DNA of 64,000 nt from NCBI RefSeq assembly GCF_002112505.1, contig NZ_NEHW01000009.1:124001-188000 (forward strand). Reading direction: 5' to 3'. Source of the DNA: Pseudomonas sp. R28(2017). GTDB taxonomy: Bacteria > Pseudomonadota > Gammaproteobacteria > Pseudomonadales > Pseudomonadaceae. Shown one piece after another: positions 19,242 to 27,542 of the stretch. The position numbers and the translations under genes are program-made. The notes beneath the pieces were generated by a model. That model had not been told where the DNA came from. It saw nothing but the letters and a program-made list of their open reading frames with translations, and ran no database searches. The stretch's first letter is position 1, and each line of letters begins with the position of its first letter.

Positions 19242-19567
19242 TTTGTAGCTCCTGATACTTGAGTTCGATTGGCTCACCGCGCTGTGCCCGGTGGCGTTGT
19301 CTGCGGTATGGGGCCATTCTGAAGCTCAAGATCATCCAAGACAATTAGGCTTGAAAGTGAATAATTGTTCCACCAAACGGGACAATTTAGACATCCATCA
19401 AAGCACCGAATAGTAAGCTTCCTCTGCTCAGGAAACCGCAGCACGCGCTTCATTGATCTCATCTGCGCATCAATTAATGAAAAATGAACGATTATCTCCA
19501 GCGCCGCTTTCGACGATCATTCCAGAAATAAGCACTTACAATTTTTAAAAAACGCTGGAGATCCACC
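19242..19567. promoter_or_regulatory. Divergent intergenic region with candidate operator AATTGTTCC-N7-GGGACAATT
   Basis: This 326-base gap between doxX and the symporter gene is more AT-rich than its surroundings and contains no convincing gene. The inverted repeat AATTGTTCC (19363-19371) / GGGACAATT (19379-19387) matches in 8 of 9 positions, and a third ACAATT lies at 19341-19346. The shape suits a LysR- or TetR-type regulator, but none is encoded immediately adjacent. ACGCTGGAGATCCACC gives the symporter its ribosome site. Confidence 0.45.
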
Positions 19568-20866
19568 ATGAGTCTGCCGTCACGCCCAGTACCCGAGGGC
19601 AAGTCCAAGGCCGGTATGGTCTTCCGGGTAACGTCCGGAAACTTCCTCGAACAGTTCGACTTCTTTCTGTTCGGCTTCTACGCCACGCACATCGCGGCGG
19701 CCTTCTTTCCCGCCTCCAATGAATTCGCCTCGCTGATGATGACCTTCGCCGTGTTCGGTGCTGGCTTCCTCATGCGCCCGCTGGGTGCGGTGATCCTGGG
19801 TGCCTACATTGATGACGTGGGCCGGCGCAAAGGGCTGATCGTCACCCTGGCGATCATGGCCAGCGGAACCTTGCTGATCGTGCTGGTGCCCGGCTATGCC
19901 AGCATCGGGTTGTTGGCCCCGGCCCTGGTGCTGATCGGGCGCTTGCTGCAAGGGTTCTCGGCTGGCGCCGAGCTGGGCGGTGTGTCGGTGTACCTGGCAG
20001 AAATGGCCACACCGGGGCACAAGGGCTTCTACGCCAGCTGGCAGTCCGCCAGCCAGCAGGTGGCGATCGTTGTTGCCGCAGCGCTGGGCTTTGCCCTCAA
20101 CGAGTGGCTGTCTGCCGCCGAGATCGCTCAGTGGGGCTGGCGCGTGCCATTCGGTGTGGGCTGCATGATCATCCCGGTGATCTTCCTGCTGCGGCGCAAC
20201 CTGCAGGAAACCGAAGAGTTCGCCGCCCGCGAGCATCGCCCCACCATGAAGCAGGTGCTGGCGACGCTGGCCGCCAACTCAGGCGTGGTGCTGTTCGGCA
20301 TGCTGATGGTGGCCATGACCACCACCGCCTTCTACATGATCACGGTGTATGCGCCGACCTTCGGCAAGACCGTGCTGCAACTGAGTACCAGCGATGCACT
20401 GCTGGTGACCTTGCTGACGGCGGTGTCGAACTTCATCTGGCTGCCCATCGGCGGCACCCTCAGCGACCGCCTCGGTCGCAAACCACTGCTGCTGGCGATG
20501 TCGCTGATGACCGTGATCACCGCTTACCCGGCGCTGACCTACCTGGCGCAGTCGCCGACCTTTGGCCACATGCTCGAAGTGCTGCTGTGGTTCTCGTTCC
20601 TGTACGGCATGTACAACGGCGCGATGATCCCGGCGCTGACCGAAATCATGCCGGTGGAAGTCCGCGTGGCAGGTTTCTCGCTGGCCTACAGCCTGGCGAC
20701 GGCATTGTTCGGCGGTTTCACCCCGGCCATCTCGACCTGGATGATCCACGTCACCAATGACAAGGCCGCTCCGGCCTACTGGATGATGTTCGCCGCGCTC
20801 TGTGCGTTCGTCGCCACCTGGATGCTCTATCGTCGCCTGGCCCACCGCGCAGCGGTGGCCGCATGA
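19568..20866 (+). CDS. MFS transporter, metabolite:H+ symporter (MHS) family, probable tricarboxylate or similar organic acid uptake
   Basis: The 432-residue protein has 12 hydrophobic segments and MHS-family features: SGNFLEQFDFFLFGFYATHIAAAFFP near the N-terminus, GAYIDDVGRRKGL (the MFS loop 2-3 motif), RLLQGFSAGAELGGVSVYLAEMATP, and GGTLSDRLGRKPLLL between helices 8 and 9. This pattern is closest to the citrate/tricarballylate branch (CitA/TcuC-like). Substrate is inferred from family only. Its stop overlaps the ATG of a periplasmic binding protein by four bases (ATGA), so the two are translationally coupled. That pairing is unusual, because MFS symporters normally work alone. Confidence 0.85.
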   Translation: MSLPSRPVPEGKSKAGMVFRVTSGNFLEQFDFFLFGFYATHIAAAFFPASNEFASLMMTFAVFGAGFLMRPLGAVILGAYIDDVGRRKGLIVTLAIMASGTLLIVLVPGYASIGLLAPALVLIGRLLQGFSAGAELGGVSVYLAEMATPGHKGFYASWQSASQQVAIVVAAALGFALNEWLSAAEIAQWGWRVPFGVGCMIIPVIFLLRRNLQETEEFAAREHRPTMKQVLATLAANSGVVLFGMLMVAMTTTAFYMITVYAPTFGKTVLQLSTSDALLVTLLTAVSNFIWLPIGGTLSDRLGRKPLLLAMSLMTVITAYPALTYLAQSPTFGHMLEVLLWFSFLYGMYNGAMIPALTEIMPVEVRVAGFSLAYSLATALFGGFTPAISTWMIHVTNDKAAPAYWMMFAALCAFVATWMLYRRLAHRAAVAA

Positions 20867-21633
20867 GGGCTTCGTTGAAAGCGTTGCTGGCCGCTACGTT
20901 GCTCGCTGGCAGCAGCCTTGCCCAGGCTGCGGAACTGACCGTGATGACCTCGGGCGGCTTCACCGCCGCCTACAAGCAGCTGGGGCCGCAGTATGCGGCG
21001 CAGAGCGGCGATACCCTGGTCACCGTGCTGGGGCCATCCATGGGCAAGGCCCCCGAGGCGATCCCCAATCGCCTCGCACGCGGCGAGCACGCCGATGTGG
21101 TGATCATGGTCGGCTATGCGCTGGACGAGCTGATCCGTCAGGGCAAGGTCGACCCGGCATCGCGGGTGGAACTGGCTGACTCGCGCATCGGCCTGGTGGT
21201 CAGGGAGGGGCAGGCCAAGCCTGCCATCGGCACCGCCGACGAATTGAAACAGACCTTGCTGGCGGCACGGTCGGTGGCCTATTCGGACAGCGCCAGCGGC
21301 GTGTACATCGAGAAGGAGCTGTACAAGAAGCTGGGTATTCAGGACCAGCTCGTCGGCAAGAGCACCATGGTGGAGCGCATTCCGGTGGCCTCGCAGGTAG
21401 CCAAGGGCACCTATCAGCTTGGCTTCCAGCAGGTTGCCGAGCTGCTGCCTGTGCCGGGTGTCACTTACGTTGGCAAGATTCCGGAGGGCCTGCAGTCGGT
21501 GACCCGCTTTGCCGCCGGTATCCCGAACACCGCCGAGCACCCGGCCGAGGCGAAGCAGTTGCTGAAGTATCTCGCTTCACCCGGCGTGCAGCCTGCCGTG
21601 CGTGCTACCGGGCTGGATTCAGTCGCCCGGTAG
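20863..21633 (+). CDS. Periplasmic substrate-binding protein, ModA-like (SBP type 11), coupled to the MHS symporter
   Basis: The 256 residues start with a clear signal peptide (MRASLKALLAATLLAGSSLAQAA, cleaved near residue 23). The rest resembles ModA/extracellular solute-binding proteins: ELTVMTSGGFTAAYKQL, then the SMGKAPEAIPNRLARGEHADVVIM segment, DSRIGLVVREGQAKP, and a C-terminal closing helix (EAKQLLKYLASPGVQPAVRATGLD). The protein resembles molybdate-type binding proteins but no modB or modC is nearby; the only transporter is the MHS symporter whose gene it overlaps. Ligand unknown; an organic anion is as likely as an oxyanion. Its 3' end overlaps the convergent LysR gene by 15 bases. 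Confidence 0.8.
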   Translation: MRASLKALLAATLLAGSSLAQAAELTVMTSGGFTAAYKQLGPQYAAQSGDTLVTVLGPSMGKAPEAIPNRLARGEHADVVIMVGYALDELIRQGKVDPASRVELADSRIGLVVREGQAKPAIGTADELKQTLLAARSVAYSDSASGVYIEKELYKKLGIQDQLVGKSTMVERIPVASQVAKGTYQLGFQQVAELLPVPGVTYVGKIPEGLQSVTRFAAGIPNTAEHPAEAKQLLKYLASPGVQPAVRATGLDSVAR

Positions 21634-22566
21634 CACCCCGGGCAGTTCATGAATCAGCTTGACCATCTCAAGTGCCGCAGGCGTCAGTGTGCGGCCGCGG
21701 CGCTTGAGCAGGCCCATCTTGCGGCTGACCTCAGGTTCCACCAGCGCAATGCTGGCGAGGATCGGGTGCGGCGTCATCGGCAGGGCGATCGATGGCACTG
21801 CCGCAATACCCAGCCCCGCTTCGATCAGGCCAAGCAGGGTGGTCACATGCCTGGCTTCGCAAACACTCTCTTTGCTGACCTGCATCCCGGCCAGCGCCCG
21901 GTCCAGTACCAGACGGTTGCCTGACGATTTGCCCAGGGTGATGTAGTCGTATTCGTACGCTTGTGCCCAGGTCACCTCGTCCAGCTTGGCCAGCGGGTGG
22001 TCCTGGCGGCAGGCGATGACGTAGCGCTCTTCGATCAGCACGCTGAACTCGATCTCCGGGGCGAGGTTGCCGGTGAAACTCAGGCCGAAGTCCGCTTCGC
22101 CGGATGCCACGGCGGCACTGACTTCATTGGCGGAGGCGTCGTACAGGTTGATCCGGACTTTCGGGTACTGCGCATGGAAGGCGCGGATCGCATGGGGCAT
22201 GAAGTAGTAGGCGGCGGAAGGCACGCAGGCGATGGTCAGGGTGCCGGTGCGCAGCGAGCCACCATCACCGACGCTGAGCAGGGCCAGGTCCAGGTCGTCC
22301 AGCAGCCGCTCGACCTGGGGCAGGAACGCTCGCCCGACATTGGTCAGCGACACCTTGCGCGTGGTGCGTTCGAGCAGCTTCACGCCCAGGGCCGACTCGA
22401 GTTTTTCGATACGCCGGCTCAACGCCGACTGGGTGATGCGGATGGTGTCGGCGGCGCGGCGAAAGCTGCCTTGCTCGACGACAGCGCGGAAAGCGTGCAG
22501 GTCATTCAGATCGAAGTTGATGCTCAACCGGTGGGCCCCGCTGGTTTGATCGAAAGCGTGCATCAA
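21619..22566 (-). CDS. LysR-family transcriptional regulator next to the symporter/binding-protein pair
   Basis: The 315-residue protein has a typical N-terminal helix-turn-helix (LNDLHAFRAVVEQGSFRRAADTIRITQSALSRRIEKLESALGVKLLERTTR) and a LysR substrate domain from about residue 100. It is convergent with, and overlaps, the binding-protein gene, which suggests but does not prove that it controls the transport unit. The start could be ATG 22566 or the next codon, also ATG. lpd ends 35 bases upstream on the same strand. Confidence 0.88.
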   Translation of the reverse strand: MMHAFDQTSGAHRLSINFDLNDLHAFRAVVEQGSFRRAADTIRITQSALSRRIEKLESALGVKLLERTTRKVSLTNVGRAFLPQVERLLDDLDLALLSVGDGGSLRTGTLTIACVPSAAYYFMPHAIRAFHAQYPKVRINLYDASANEVSAAVASGEADFGLSFTGNLAPEIEFSVLIEERYVIACRQDHPLAKLDEVTWAQAYEYDYITLGKSSGNRLVLDRALAGMQVSKESVCEARHVTTLLGLIEAGLGIAAVPSIALPMTPHPILASIALVEPEVSRKMGLLKRRGRTLTPAALEMVKLIHELPGVLPGD

Positions 22567-22600
22567 TGGTATTTCGAAAAAACCGGCGGAGCCAGCAGGG

Positions 22601-24001
22601 TCAGATCTGCATGGCCATGCCGTGCACGTTCATCGCTGCCTGGCGCAGGGCTTCGGAGCGGGTTGGGTGCGGGTGGCAGATCAGGGCGATGTCTTCAGCT
22701 GAGGCGGCGAATTCCATGGCCACGCAGAACTCGCCAATCATCTCGCTGACACTCGGGCCGACCAGATGCACGCCGAGCACCTCATCGGTGTTGGCATCGG
22801 CGATGACCTTGGCGAAGCCTTCGGTCTCGTGGTTGATCTTGGCGCGGCTGTTGGCGGTGAAGGGGAACTTGCCGACCTTGTAGGCGCGGCCTTCGGCCTT
22901 CAGCTGCTCTTCGGTCTTGCCGACGGTAGCCAGTTCCGGACGGGTGTAGATCACGCCCGGGATCAGGTTGTAGTTCACTTCATGCGGCTTGCCGGCGATG
23001 CGCTCGATGCATGCGACCGCTTCGTCTTCAGCCTTGTGCGCCAGCATCGGGCCGGAAGTGACGTCGCCGATCACCCACACACCTGGCACCGAGGTGCGGT
23101 GGTGCTCGTTGCTCAGCATGCCGCGCTTGTCGGTTTCCAGCCCTACGCTTTCCAGGTTCAGGCCCTTGGTATAGGGACGACGGCCGATGGCGACCAGTAC
23201 GTAGTCGGCTTGCAGGGTTTCGGCGGCACCGCCAGCGGCCGGTTCGAGGGTCAGGCTGACACCGTCGGCCTCGCTCTTGGCCTGGGTGACCTTGCTGCCG
23301 AGCTTGAAGGCCATGCCTTGTTTGGCCAGGGCTTTCTGCAGGGTCTTGGCGGTTTCTTCATCAGTGCCTGGGCAGATGCGGTCGAGGTACTCGATGACGG
23401 TGACCTGCGCACCCAGCCGGCGCCATACCGAACCCAGCTCCAGGCCGATGACGCCCGCGCCGATCACCACCAGGTGCTTGGGTACCTGTGGCAGGGCCAG
23501 GGCACCGGTGGAGTCGATGATGCGTTGGTTGTCGATGGTCACGCCAGGCAGGGGAGTGGGCTCGGAGCCCGTGGCGATGACGATGTCCTTGGCCTGCAGC
23601 GCGGTCTCGCTGCCATCTTCAGCCTTGACGATGACCTTGCCGACGCCATCCAGCCGGCCCCAGCCCTTGACCCAGTCGACCTTGTTCTTGCGGAACAGGT
23701 ACTCGATGCCCTTGGTCAGGCCGGTCACGCTCTCGTCCTTCTGTTTCATCATCTGGGCGAGGTTGAGCGTCGGCTTCACTTCGATGCCCAGGTGGGCGAA
23801 CTCTTCGCCGCTGGCGGCTTCGTAGAGCTCGGAGGCGTGCAGCAAGGCTTTGGACGGCATGCAACCGACATTCAGGCAGGTGCCACCGAGGGTCGAGCGG
23901 CCTTCCACGCAGGCGACGCTCAGGCCCAGTTGACCGGCGCGGATCGCTGCGTTGTAGCCGCCAGGGCCGCCGCCGATGATCACCACGTCATAGGATTTCA
24001 T
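22601..24001 (-). CDS. lpd3: Dihydrolipoyl dehydrogenase (probable LPD-3 type)
   Basis: FAD/NAD enzyme that reoxidises dihydrolipoamide. From ATG 24001 (behind GGAG) it is 466 residues. It begins MKSYDVVIIGGGPGGYNAA, has the redox disulfide GGTCLNVGCMPSK (Cys42, Cys47), the NAD motif VVIGAGVIGLELGSVW, and the C-terminal active-site HPHPTRSEA. No E1 or E2 subunits are nearby, so it is not an operon member for a 2-oxo acid dehydrogenase. P. putida has a third lipoamide dehydrogenase, LPD-3, beside a cyclopropane synthase gene, which matches this position; the symbol rests on that synteny. A perfect 16-base palindrome lies in its promoter region. Confidence 0.9.
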   Translation of the reverse strand: MKSYDVVIIGGGPGGYNAAIRAGQLGLSVACVEGRSTLGGTCLNVGCMPSKALLHASELYEAASGEEFAHLGIEVKPTLNLAQMMKQKDESVTGLTKGIEYLFRKNKVDWVKGWGRLDGVGKVIVKAEDGSETALQAKDIVIATGSEPTPLPGVTIDNQRIIDSTGALALPQVPKHLVVIGAGVIGLELGSVWRRLGAQVTVIEYLDRICPGTDEETAKTLQKALAKQGMAFKLGSKVTQAKSEADGVSLTLEPAAGGAAETLQADYVLVAIGRRPYTKGLNLESVGLETDKRGMLSNEHHRTSVPGVWVIGDVTSGPMLAHKAEDEAVACIERIAGKPHEVNYNLIPGVIYTRPELATVGKTEEQLKAEGRAYKVGKFPFTANSRAKINHETEGFAKVIADANTDEVLGVHLVGPSVSEMIGEFCVAMEFAASAEDIALICHPHPTRSEALRQAAMNVHGMAMQI

Positions 24002-24060
24002 GGGTTTTGTACTCCAGATGAAGAAGCGCGAGAGGGGCATAAGGTTAAGCTGAGAAGGGG

Positions 24061-24076
24061 GGATTGTATACAATCC
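24061..24076. promoter_or_regulatory. Perfect 16-base palindrome upstream of lpd3
   Basis: GGATTGTATACAATCC ends 60 bases before the lpd3 start. Its TTGTATACAA core is the kind of site bound by GntR regulators of the FCD subfamily. No GntR gene is in the window. The palindrome could equally serve the divergent cfa gene, 134 bases away. Confidence 0.5.
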
Positions 24077-24209
24077 GTTGCTTTCTTCAGATCGGTTGGT
24101 TCTAGACCTTGGTCGCGTTTAGAGGAAACATCCCACGAATGAACTACTCTGTTCCGGCGACGTTCGAAATATCAGGCGTCGTAGCCTTTCAGGGACAGGA
24201 GGAGTGTTC

Positions 24210-25394
24210 ATGCTTGCTCAACTTCCACCGGCACTGCAAAGCCTGCATCTGCCGCTGCGGCTGAAACTGTGGGACGGCAACCAGTTCGATCTGGGACCCA
24301 GCCCGCAGGTCACCATCCTGGTCAAGGAGCCACAGCTGATCAGCCAGCTGACCCACCCGAGCATGGATCAGCTGGGCACTGCATTCGTGGAGGGCAAGCT
24401 GGAGCTGGAAGGCGATATCGGCGAAGCCATCCGCGTGTGTGACGAGCTCAGCGAAGCCTTGCTGACCGACGAGGATGACGCCCCGCCACAGCGGCTGTCC
24501 CACGACAAGAGCACAGACGCCAAGGCGATTTCCTACCATTACGATGTCTCTAATGAGTTCTATCAACTCTGGCTCGACCAGGACATGGCCTATTCCTGTG
24601 CCTACTTCCGTGAGCCGGACAACACCCTGGATCAGGCTCAACAGGACAAGTTCGACCACCTGTGCCGCAAGCTGCGCCTGGATGCCGGTGATTACCTGCT
24701 CGACGTGGGCTGTGGCTGGGGCGGGCTGTCGCGTTTCGCCGCGCGCGAGTATGGCGCCAAGGTATTCGGCATCACCCTGAGCAAGGAGCAGCTCAAGCTC
24801 GGGCGCCAGCGGGTCAAGGCAGAGGGCCTGGCCGACAAGGTTGACCTGCAGATCCTCGACTACCGCGACCTGCCCCAGGATGGCCGTTTCGACAAGGTCG
24901 TCAGCGTCGGTATGTTCGAGCATGTCGGGCACGCCAACCTGGCGCTTTATTGCCAGAAGCTGTTCGGTGCAGTGAGGGAAGGTGGCGTGGTGATGAACCA
25001 TGGGATTACTGCCAAGCACGTCGATGGCCGACCGGTCGGGCGCGGTGCAGGTGAGTTCATCGACCGCTACGTGTTCCCCCATGGCGAGCTGCCGCACCTG
25101 TCGATGATCACGGCGAGCATCTGTGAGGCAGGGCTGGAGGTGGTGGACGTGGAGAGCCTGCGCCTGCACTACGCCAAGACGCTGCACCACTGGAGCGAGA
25201 ACCTGGAGAACCAGTTGCACAAAGCGGCAGCGCTGGTGCCGGAGAAGACCTTGCGCATCTGGCGCTTGTACCTGGCCGGCTGTGCCTATGCGTTCCAGAA
25301 GGGCTGGATCAACCTGCATCAGATTCTGGCCGTGAAGCCGTATGCCGATGGGCATCATGATCTGCCCTGGACGCGGGAAGACCTTTACCGCTGA
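24210..25394 (+). CDS. cfa: Cyclopropane-fatty-acyl-phospholipid synthase family methyltransferase
   Basis: SAM-dependent enzyme that methylenates unsaturated acyl chains in membrane phospholipids. From ATG 24210 (strong AGGAGGAG upstream) it is 394 residues. Motifs: YHYDVSNEFYQLWLDQDMAYSCAYF, LLDVGCGWGGLSRFAA (SAM site, about residues 168-183), and the C-terminal LHYAKTLHHWSENLE. Pseudomonads often have two paralogues; this is the one next to lpd3 and a cardiolipin synthase, so it may not be the main stationary-phase Cfa. Confidence 0.9.
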   Translation: MLAQLPPALQSLHLPLRLKLWDGNQFDLGPSPQVTILVKEPQLISQLTHPSMDQLGTAFVEGKLELEGDIGEAIRVCDELSEALLTDEDDAPPQRLSHDKSTDAKAISYHYDVSNEFYQLWLDQDMAYSCAYFREPDNTLDQAQQDKFDHLCRKLRLDAGDYLLDVGCGWGGLSRFAAREYGAKVFGITLSKEQLKLGRQRVKAEGLADKVDLQILDYRDLPQDGRFDKVVSVGMFEHVGHANLALYCQKLFGAVREGGVVMNHGITAKHVDGRPVGRGAGEFIDRYVFPHGELPHLSMITASICEAGLEVVDVESLRLHYAKTLHHWSENLENQLHKAAALVPEKTLRIWRLYLAGCAYAFQKGWINLHQILAVKPYADGHHDLPWTREDLYR

Positions 25395-25401
25395 CCATGC
25401 T

Positions 25402-25445
25402 CTGAATGAAGAAGGGGCCGCAGATGCGGCCCCTTCTTCATTCAG
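25402..25445. terminator. Long perfect palindrome terminating cfa and cls
   Basis: Two 20-base arms pair without mismatch around the loop AGAT: the left arm starts CTGAATGAAGAAGGGG at 25402 and the right arm ends CCTTCTTCATTCAG at 25445. The arm includes the cls stop codon (25442-25444). It lies between convergent genes and should stop transcription from both sides. Confidence 0.85.
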
Positions 25446-26881
25446 AGAATGGGTGAAATCAGCCGTGCTATGCGCATCCCCAACTGCTGGACACGATGGG
25501 TATCACGGCTGTCCTCGGCGGTGATTTCGCGGGCCTGCTCGAAGTCGTCCAGCAACATCGCCTCCACCTGGTCGGCGAACGTGCGGTCGACGGTGAGCAA
25601 GGTGATCTCGAAGTTGAGGCGAAACGAGCGGTTGTCGAGGTTGGCGCTGCCGATCGCACTGACCTCGTCATCCACCAGCACCACCTTCTGGTGCAGGAAG
25701 CCTGGCTGGTAGCGAAACATGCGTACCCCTGCGCGAACCGCTTCGAATGCGAACAGGCTGGACGCTGCATAGACGATCTTGTGATCGGGCCGGGATGGGA
25801 TCAGCACGCGCACATCCACCCCGCGCAGCACAGCCAGGCGCAGGGCGGCGAACACGGCTTCGTCCGGAATGAAATAGGGGCTGGTGATCCATACCCGCTT
25901 GACTGCCGAGTGGATGGCTTCGATGAAGAACAGCGAGCAGGTTTCCTGCGGGTCTGCCGGGCCACTGGCCAGGGCTTGGCACAGCACGCCGTTGTCAGGG
26001 TAGGTGTCCGGCAGGATCAAAGGCGGTAGCTGGCGCGTGGCCCAGTACCAGTCTTCGGCGAACGACTCTTGCAGGCAGGCCAGCACCGGCCCGCTGATCT
26101 GCACATGGGTATCGCGCCAGGGTGACAGGTGCGGTTTTTTGCCAAGGTACTCATCACCCACGTTGTGCCCACCGATGAAGCCGAGCAGGCCGTCGACCAC
26201 GACGATCTTGCGGTGGTTGCGGAAGTTGACCTGGAAGCGATTGAACAATCCTCGCCGGGTAGCAAAGGCATGGATCTGCACACCCCCGTCACGCAGCACC
26301 TGGCTGTAGCTGCCGGGTAGGGCATGGCTGCCGACCCGGTCATACAGCACGAATACCTTTACCCCCTCGGCGGCCTTGCGCAGCAGCAGTTGCTGCAGGG
26401 CCTTGCCAAGGCCGTCGTCATGGATGATGAAGAACTGCACCAGCACCGCTTCGCGTGCCTGCTCGATAGCGGCGAATATGGCGTCGAAAGTGGCTTTGCC
26501 ATTGATCAGCAGCTTCACTTGATTATTGGCCAGGCAAGGCATTCGCCCGAGTTTCGGCATGGCGCGCAAGGCGGTGTAGCTTTCAGATTCTCTGGCGGTG
26601 AGGGCCTCCTCTACCCAGGGGCGCCAGTTGAGGTTGGCCATGGCGACGTGCATTTCCTGGTTGGCCTGGCGTCGGGCCTGGATGTAGGCATAGAAGGAAC
26701 GGGCGCCAAAAACCAGATAAGGGATCAACGTGAAGTAAGGAATGAAGAACAGTGACATGGCCCAGGCGATTGCACCTTGGGCGGTGCGCACAGTGAACAC
26801 TGCATGCAACGCGGCGATCATGCCAAGCAAGTGGACCAGGCCGAGCACGTAGCCGAAGAAGTAGGGGCTGTGGTAATCCAT
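25442..26881 (-). CDS. cls: Cardiolipin synthase (phospholipase D family)
   Basis: Condenses two phosphatidylglycerols, or a related pair, to cardiolipin. From ATG 26881 it is 479 residues. Two N-terminal membrane segments (GYVLGLVHLLGMIAALHAVF and AIAWAMSLFFIPYFTLIPYLVFG) precede two HKD catalytic motifs, HRKIVVVD...GGHNVGDEY and HQKVVLVD...GSANLDNRSF. An upstream in-frame ATG at 26887 overlaps the AGG of the likely ribosome site, so the later ATG is preferred. Neighbouring cfa suggests a membrane-lipid pair, although they are convergent. Confidence 0.93.
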   Translation of the reverse strand: MDYHSPYFFGYVLGLVHLLGMIAALHAVFTVRTAQGAIAWAMSLFFIPYFTLIPYLVFGARSFYAYIQARRQANQEMHVAMANLNWRPWVEEALTARESESYTALRAMPKLGRMPCLANNQVKLLINGKATFDAIFAAIEQAREAVLVQFFIIHDDGLGKALQQLLLRKAAEGVKVFVLYDRVGSHALPGSYSQVLRDGGVQIHAFATRRGLFNRFQVNFRNHRKIVVVDGLLGFIGGHNVGDEYLGKKPHLSPWRDTHVQISGPVLACLQESFAEDWYWATRQLPPLILPDTYPDNGVLCQALASGPADPQETCSLFFIEAIHSAVKRVWITSPYFIPDEAVFAALRLAVLRGVDVRVLIPSRPDHKIVYAASSLFAFEAVRAGVRMFRYQPGFLHQKVVLVDDEVSAIGSANLDNRSFRLNFEITLLTVDRTFADQVEAMLLDDFEQAREITAEDSRDTHRVQQLGMRIARLISPIL

Positions 26882-27011
26882 ACGCATCCTGCTTGCCGAA
26901 TACACAGCGGATAACAGAACACGTTCCAGGTCCGCCTTGCAACCTGAAAGCGGATTTGGCGTCTAAGGCTGAACCCGGCCCATTGGCCGGTTTTTCGAGG
27001 AGCGTTCGTTG

Positions 27012-27539
27012 ATGAATATTCGTCTGCCACTGTTGGCTCTGGCCCTGGGCCTGAGCAGCCCACTGGTGCATGCGCAGATGCTGCAACCTGGCCTGTGGGA
27101 GCTGACCACCAGCAACATGCAGGTCGATGGCAAGCCGTTACCCGACATGCAATTCATGCTCGGGCAGTTGAAGAACCTGCCACCGGAACAGCGGGCCATG
27201 ATGGAAGGTGTGTTGGCCAAGCAGGGCGTTACCATCGGCGGCAATGGCGTGCGTTCGTGCCTGACACCGGAGCAGGTCCAGACCAACGATATTCCGTTGC
27301 AGGATCCGAAGTCTGGCTGCACGCAAAAAATCACCGACCGCAGCGGCAATGTCTGGAAGTTTCAATTTAGCTGCCCGAAAGCCCAAGGCACTGGCCAGGC
27401 GACTTTCCTCAGTGATAAGGAATTCACCACGCAGGTCAACGGCACCTTCAATGCCTCGGGTGTTCAGCAGCAAGGCAGCATGAACACCCGGGCCGTATGG
27501 CTCGGCAACGACTGTGGAACAGTCAAACCCCGTACCTGA
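27012..27539 (+). CDS. DUF3617 family periplasmic protein
   Basis: A 175-residue exported protein. The signal peptide MNIRLPLLALALGLSSPLVHAQ is followed by the DUF3617 pattern LQPGLWELTTSNMQVDGK, a Met/Pro-rich middle (LPDMQFMLGQLKNLPPEQRAMMEGVLAKQG) and conserved cysteines (RSCLTPEQ, SGCTQKI, FSCPKA, NDCG) that could form disulfides. GAGGAG lies upstream; a TTG directly before the ATG is an alternative start. No function is known for this family. Confidence 0.8.
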   Translation: MNIRLPLLALALGLSSPLVHAQMLQPGLWELTTSNMQVDGKPLPDMQFMLGQLKNLPPEQRAMMEGVLAKQGVTIGGNGVRSCLTPEQVQTNDIPLQDPKSGCTQKITDRSGNVWKFQFSCPKAQGTGQATFLSDKEFTTQVNGTFNASGVQQQGSMNTRAVWLGNDCGTVKPRT

Positions 27540-27542
27540 GTT

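Noticed and set aside
20863..21633. Molybdate transport protein ModA
   Set aside because: The protein resembles ModA in fold, but no ModB, ModC or ModE gene or molybdate box is near, and it is coupled to an MHS symporter, so the name would overstate the evidence.
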